Source: Nonomuraea spiralis
GTDB taxonomy: Bacteria; Actinomycetota; Actinomycetes; Streptosporangiales; Streptosporangiaceae
Assembly (NCBI RefSeq): GCF_014648435.1
Contig: NZ_BMRC01000021.1
Location: 104,119-168,118, forward strand
Direction of reading: 5' to 3'
DNA: 64,000 nucleotides
Of this stretch, positions 60,656-64,000 are shown piece after piece; position 1 is the stretch's first letter, and every line of letters begins with the position of its first letter. A program made the translations under genes and the position numbers. Below the pieces are notes generated by a model. It was not told the origin of the DNA and did no database searches. It was given only the letters and a program-made list of their open reading frames with translations.

Positions 60656-61723
60656 CTCGTCGCTCCTCACAGAGCGGTCAGTCAGGCCGGTAAATCCGGT
60701 CCCGTCATCCCGCATGCTAGCCCTGGCTCGGCGAACCGTGCCCACTGCCGCTGACACGCTCTATAGCAGAGACGTTCCCCGAGAGCAGGGCGTTCACCCT
60801 CCATCCAACTACTGTTCGGGGGTGGCGTGTTCCCGATACGCCGCAAGCGAACGATGTTTAGGCGGCTTCGCGGAAGCGCCTGAAATTCGACGCTGCGGCC
60901 CAGGGCGGACCAACACGGATCGGCCATCGGACACTGGGTCGGGGTCGGCCTTGGGGTGGCTCGTCCGCCCATGCGTCTCGGATGCCCGCGCCCGTATCTG
61001 TTACGTAATCATCGTATGTGCTGCTCCAAACGGAGTCCAAGCGCGGACGCTACGCCCTGAGCACAACGCGGCACGTTGACGCGCCCCGGGGCGTATTCCC
61101 CATCGGGTCAGCCGGGTTACCGATCCGCCCGTCGTCACGCGGCGTACGGGACGGGACAATGCGCGGCACATGGGAGAGGTCACCGGTTTTCCATCGTGCC
61201 CCACGAGCCGCACGCCCCACGTTTTACGGTCATGCACGCTTCCCCTTAGAACCACCGAAGAACCATCGAAGAACCCGAAGAACACGGAAGAACGCGGAAG
61301 AAGCCCGCAGAGGCCGGAAGAAGCCGGACGCCCCAGGGAAGCGGGCACCCGCCAAGAGCCCGCAGAGGCCGCGGCAAGAAGGGCGGGCGCCGGTTTCTGT
61401 GGCGGAGCGTGACCGCTTTGCCCGTACGCCGCGGGAGTCCGGGATCGCCGGCATTGCGGGCGGGTGACGGCATTGGCGCGTTCCCGCGAAGGCGCGGACG
61501 AGGCGGACACCCGAGCACGCCCCGGAAAAACGCGCGGACGCCGCCGCAAAGCCCGGCGCGTTCCCCTCTCGGGCGGGATCTCCCGGAAGGGACCGTTCCG
61601 CCCACCCAGGAACCACTCAGGAACCTTCCAGGAAGGAACCAGAAGAGCATTACGCCCACATTTGGGCGAATTAGAAGATCAACAACTCGGCGCGAGGATT
61701 CGCGAACTCCCCACAAAAACGAT
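60656..61723. other. Long non-coding stretch upstream of clpC
   Basis: About 1.07 kb without a convincing gene. The part up to ~61080 probably holds the clpC promoter(s). From ~61250 to 61400 is a purine-rich region with imperfect GAAGAAC/GGAAGAA repeats. No HAIR-type (ClgR) site was recognised with confidence. Confidence 0.45.
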
Positions 61724-61774
61724 CATGCGCTTATGGCGCTCGCCGGGGTCCTAGGCGAACGGCATAAGCGCATG
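61724..61774 (-). terminator. Large intrinsic terminator of lsr2
   Basis: CATGCGCTTATG (61724-61735) pairs perfectly with CATAAGCGCATG (61763-61774), and the pairing continues inward with two mismatches to a ~20-bp stem. On the minus strand GTTTTTG follows directly, giving a T-run. It lies 28 nt after the lsr2 stop. Confidence 0.88.
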
Positions 61775-61801
61775 GTCAGGAGATGGCTCTCTCGACGAGG
61801 C

Positions 61802-62134
61802 TCAGTGAGCCGCTTCGTACTTCTCCACCACGGTGGAGGCGATCCTGCCGCGCTCGCTGACCGGCAGGCCGTGAGCCTTGGCCCACTGCCGGATCTCCGA
61901 GCTCTTCTCGCGGCTCATCGCGCGGTTGCCGCCGCGACCACGGCGACGGGCGGACACGGCTCCTGCCCTGCGGGCGTGCTGCACGAAAGGCGTGAGGGCG
62001 TCCCTCAGCTTCTTGGCGTTAACGTCGCTGAGGTCAATCTCATAGGAGGAGCCGTCAATAGCGAAGCTGACCGTCTCATTGGCCTCGCCCCCATCGAGGT
62101 CATCGATGAGAATCTCCTGGATCTGCTTGGCCAT
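61802..62134 (-). CDS. lsr2: Nucleoid-associated protein Lsr2
   Basis: 110-aa xenogeneic silencer. The N-terminal dimerisation part (LIDDLDGGEANETVSFAIDG) and the C-terminal DNA-binding domain (EIRQWAKAHGLPVSERGRIA) are complete; RGR (95-97) is the AT-hook-like tripeptide that enters the minor groove. It coats A+T-rich foreign DNA and controls secondary metabolism. GGAAAGGA precedes the ATG. Confidence 0.97.
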   Translation of the reverse strand: MAKQIQEILIDDLDGGEANETVSFAIDGSSYEIDLSDVNAKKLRDALTPFVQHARRAGAVSARRRGRGGNRAMSREKSSEIRQWAKAHGLPVSERGRIASTVVEKYEAAH

Positions 62135-62239
62135 CTACGCAATCCTTTCCCGGAGCATTGTTTCATTCGCTCGCCCAAACATATACCCGGAAAGGCGCGG
62201 AGACAATTCAGCGCTACGGGGATTCGGCTGACTGGCAGA

Positions 62240-62386
62240 TCAGTTCTGGTTCTCGGCCTGATCCTGGCGGTTTGACCGACGCCCGGCGGCCTCCGATCGC
62301 AGCAACTTCACCGCGCCAAAGATGAAGGCGCCGCCGACCACGACCGGGGGGATGAGCGCTGACAATACGTCTGTTACGGCTTCCAT
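62240..62386 (-). CDS. 48-aa single-helix membrane peptide upstream of lsr2
   Basis: Short gene starting MEAVTDVLSALIPPVVVGG, with one transmembrane helix (LIPPVVVGGAFIFGAVKLL) and a charged Arg/Gln/Asn tail. GGAGGCGAGGA precedes the ATG. Small membrane proteins with a similar IPPVVVGGAF helix occur in many actinomycetes. It lies 105 nt upstream of lsr2 on the same strand, so the two may share a transcript. Function unknown. Confidence 0.7.
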   Translation of the reverse strand: MEAVTDVLSALIPPVVVGGAFIFGAVKLLRSEAAGRRSNRQDQAENQN

Positions 62387-62649
62387 TCGTCCTCGCCTCC
62401 AGGGCTAGCAGGGTTTCGGGGGCGCTAAATACGCATCCCGGCGCGACCTGCGGAGCACGCCGGACCCTCATGACGTCGAGGTGACAACTCACCCGGAACC
62501 GACCATAGCCACACACAGACGCCCTCTGGGAGCAGGGGCACCGACATCCGGCAACCCGGACGTCCCATAGCCTAATGCCAGTCTCTCCAGGCTCCTTACC
62601 GGATCAAGGGAAAATTTTGCGAAAAGGCATCTTCCCAGGTGCAGATGCC

Positions 62650-63138
62650 TCAACGAAGATCTTTTACCGCCCGCGTTCCGGCCAGCCTGTCATGCGGCCC
62701 GCGCTCCAACGGCTTGTCGATCAGGATGAGCAGCCCGACGCCGAACAGCAGTATTCCGGCCAGCAGATTGACCACCGGAATGCCCATCAGGACGACCGGC
62801 CCGGGATAGACCAGAGCCCGTTTCAGCAGAGCCGACCGCGGAAGGTCGTCCGGCGCCAGGCGAATCTTCATGATCGCCTTGCCGAAGGTCCTGCGCCGCC
62901 GGCAATGGGCCCGCCAGTCATAGACCACATAACCCAGGCCCGCCAGGAACCAGGCGCAGGCCCCGGGGAGCCGCCCGTCGAACCCCTCCGACATCCCGAC
63001 AGTTCGGAAGATGCCCCACAGGATGATGAACAGAATGTAATAGAAGACCCCGAAGACGAGCGCCTCAATGAAGCGGGCGGCGAGGCGTTCCCACCATTCC
63101 GCGGGCACGGCGCCCGGCCACGACGGTGTCCCGGCCAT
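62650..63138 (-). CDS. RDD-family membrane protein
   Basis: 162 aa with about four transmembrane helices. RDD-type residues are seen in AARFIEALVFG and YDWRAHCRRRRTFGKAIMKIRLAPDD; the Asp-Asp of the name is only partly kept. The ATG at 63138 is preceded by GAGGTGG. RDD proteins may act as ion or small-molecule transporters. It follows a larger RDD gene on the same strand (105-nt gap). Confidence 0.83.
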   Translation of the reverse strand: MAGTPSWPGAVPAEWWERLAARFIEALVFGVFYYILFIILWGIFRTVGMSEGFDGRLPGACAWFLAGLGYVVYDWRAHCRRRRTFGKAIMKIRLAPDDLPRSALLKRALVYPGPVVLMGIPVVNLLAGILLFGVGLLILIDKPLERGPHDRLAGTRAVKDLR

Positions 63139-63243
63139 ATCCCACCTCACGCGGTCGGCGGTCGTACCCCCCATTTTGGTACGCCCCGCACACACAAAAC
63201 AGAGGCCGGCGGGAAGCCGGCCCCTGTTTACGCTGACGCGGGA

Positions 63244-64000
63244 TTACTTGATCTTCACGACCACCGTGCCCGCGAACTTGTCCGCGAACGTCTGCTGCAG
63301 CGGCTTGTCCCACAGCTGCGAGGCGCCGTTGACCGCGACGCACGCCCAGCCGATCAGCCATCCCAGGAGCGGGATGATGCTGAGGATGTAGCCACCCCAG
63401 GTGACGCCGGCGCGCTTGATCGCGACGTCGGTCCCGAGCCCGCCGGGAGCCAGGGCCTGGCCCACCGGCACGACCTTGATCCCCATGACCATCTTGCCGA
63501 CCGTCTGGCCGTTCGACTTCGTCATGAAGAACTCGTAGACCACCCAGAGAGCGGTCGAGATGATCGTCGACAGGATGCCGATGAGGTAGGCCGAGAAGAG
63601 GCCGGAGGTGGCTCCGGACGCCGAGTCGTAGCCGACCGCGAACAGCCCCAGGATGAGGTTGATCACGAAGTTCACGACCATGAGGATGACGCCGTCGACG
63701 ATCCTCGCGACCAGACGCTGCCACCACTCCGCCAAGGGGGCCGGGGCGCCCGGGGGCTGCACGCCGACGGGCTGGCCGTAGCCGGGCTGACCGTAGGGCT
63801 GCGACTGCTGCTGGCCGTAGCCCTGCTGCCCGTAGCCCTGCTGGGCGTACTGCTGCTGGTCGCCGTACTGCTGCTGGCCGTACTGGTCCTGCTGGCCGTA
63901 GCCGGGCTGGGTGTACTGCTGGCCGGAGGACTGCGGCTGCTGGCCGTAACCCTGCTGCTGGCCGTACTGGGCATCCTGCCCATAGCCCTGCTGCTGGCCG
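63244..64000 (-). CDS. RDD-family membrane protein with YGQQ-rich N-terminus, truncated by the window edge
   Basis: The frame is open to the right edge, so the true start lies outside. The visible N-terminal ~80 residues are low-complexity, made of GYGQQ, QYGQQ and QPGYGQ units, followed by a Pro-rich linker and the RDD domain (AEWWQRLVARIVDGVILMVV, NGQTVGKMVMGIKVV) with four helices. The Tyr/Gly/Gln repeats resemble prion-like or phase-separating tails. RDD proteins with disordered N-termini are common in actinobacteria; the exact role is unknown. Confidence 0.88.
   Translation of the reverse strand, partial: GQQQGYGQDAQYGQQQGYGQQPQSSGQQYTQPGYGQQDQYGQQQYGDQQQYAQQGYGQQGYGQQQSQPYGQPGYGQPVGVQPPGAPAPLAEWWQRLVARIVDGVILMVVNFVINLILGLFAVGYDSASGATSGLFSAYLIGILSTIISTALWVVYEFFMTKSNGQTVGKMVMGIKVVPVGQALAPGGLGTDVAIKRAGVTWGGYILSIIPLLGWLIGWACVAVNGASQLWDKPLQQTFADKFAGTVVVKIK

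Noticed and set aside
61409..62275. 288-codon plus-strand gene opposite lsr2
   Set aside because: Antisense to lsr2 and its terminator; no motif or plausible codon use.

Overview
This 64 kb window is high-GC chromosomal DNA from a filamentous actinomycete. The evidence is the very high G+C with GTG/TTG starts, an AfsR/SARP-type regulator, Lsr2, geosmin synthase, secreted cellulase and streptogrisin-type protease, MEP-pathway enzymes and a kynurenine/3-hydroxyanthranilate catabolic operon. The gene style suggests Streptosporangiales (Nonomuraea-like), but that placement is inference. I saw no rRNA, tRNA, IS element or CRISPR array.

Layout. 0-7 kb: the 3' part of a secreted GH6 cellobiohydrolase, a DUF1992 gene coupled to a FolP2-like DHPS homologue, an SDR epimerase, a zinc alcohol dehydrogenase and a secreted S1 protease with a chitin-binding tail. 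6.8-14.9 kb: the highlight, a terpene/encapsulin island. A C-terminally truncated ispG diverges from a five-gene operon: polyprenyl diphosphate synthase, ispH, two different family 2B encapsulin shell proteins (HK97 fold with an inserted cyclic-nucleotide-binding domain) and a bifunctional germacradienol/geosmin synthase. The operon implies a two-component protein nanocompartment for geosmin biosynthesis, with its own prenyl-precursor enzymes encoded alongside.

15-29 kb: a STAS protein, two paralogous small secreted proteins either side of an NlpC/P60 hydrolase, a decayed DUF2269-like membrane gene, a MarR/DJ-1 pair with a palindromic promoter, a NERD-pseudokinase, a large SARP regulator, an M23 peptidase, an FKBP lipoprotein, a DUF2293 protein, an HD-domain protein, MmcQ/YjbR, a LysE exporter and a serine beta-lactamase-like hydrolase. 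29.6-35.9 kb: one tightly coupled minus-strand operon for (3-hydroxy)anthranilate meta-cleavage (aminomuconate semialdehyde dehydrogenase, oxalocrotonate decarboxylase, RidA-type deaminase, 3-hydroxyanthranilate dioxygenase, ACMS decarboxylase, a solute-binding lipoprotein, kynureninase). Its ACMS decarboxylase carries an internal in-frame deletion that removes a catalytic segment.

36-50 kb: VanZ, a GntR regulator and a small partner protein, a DivIVA-like coiled-coil protein, a gamma-carbonic-anhydrase-like protein, CsoR, a glycosyltransferase pair, an HdrD-like membrane iron-sulfur reductase, TetR, methyltransferases and a sugar isomerase. 50-64 kb: MerR-thioredoxin, radA, disA, mutY, duplicated cupins opposite a MarR regulator, an EboE-like protein, clpC, lsr2 and two RDD membrane proteins. 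The last has a YGQQ-rich tail and runs off the right edge.
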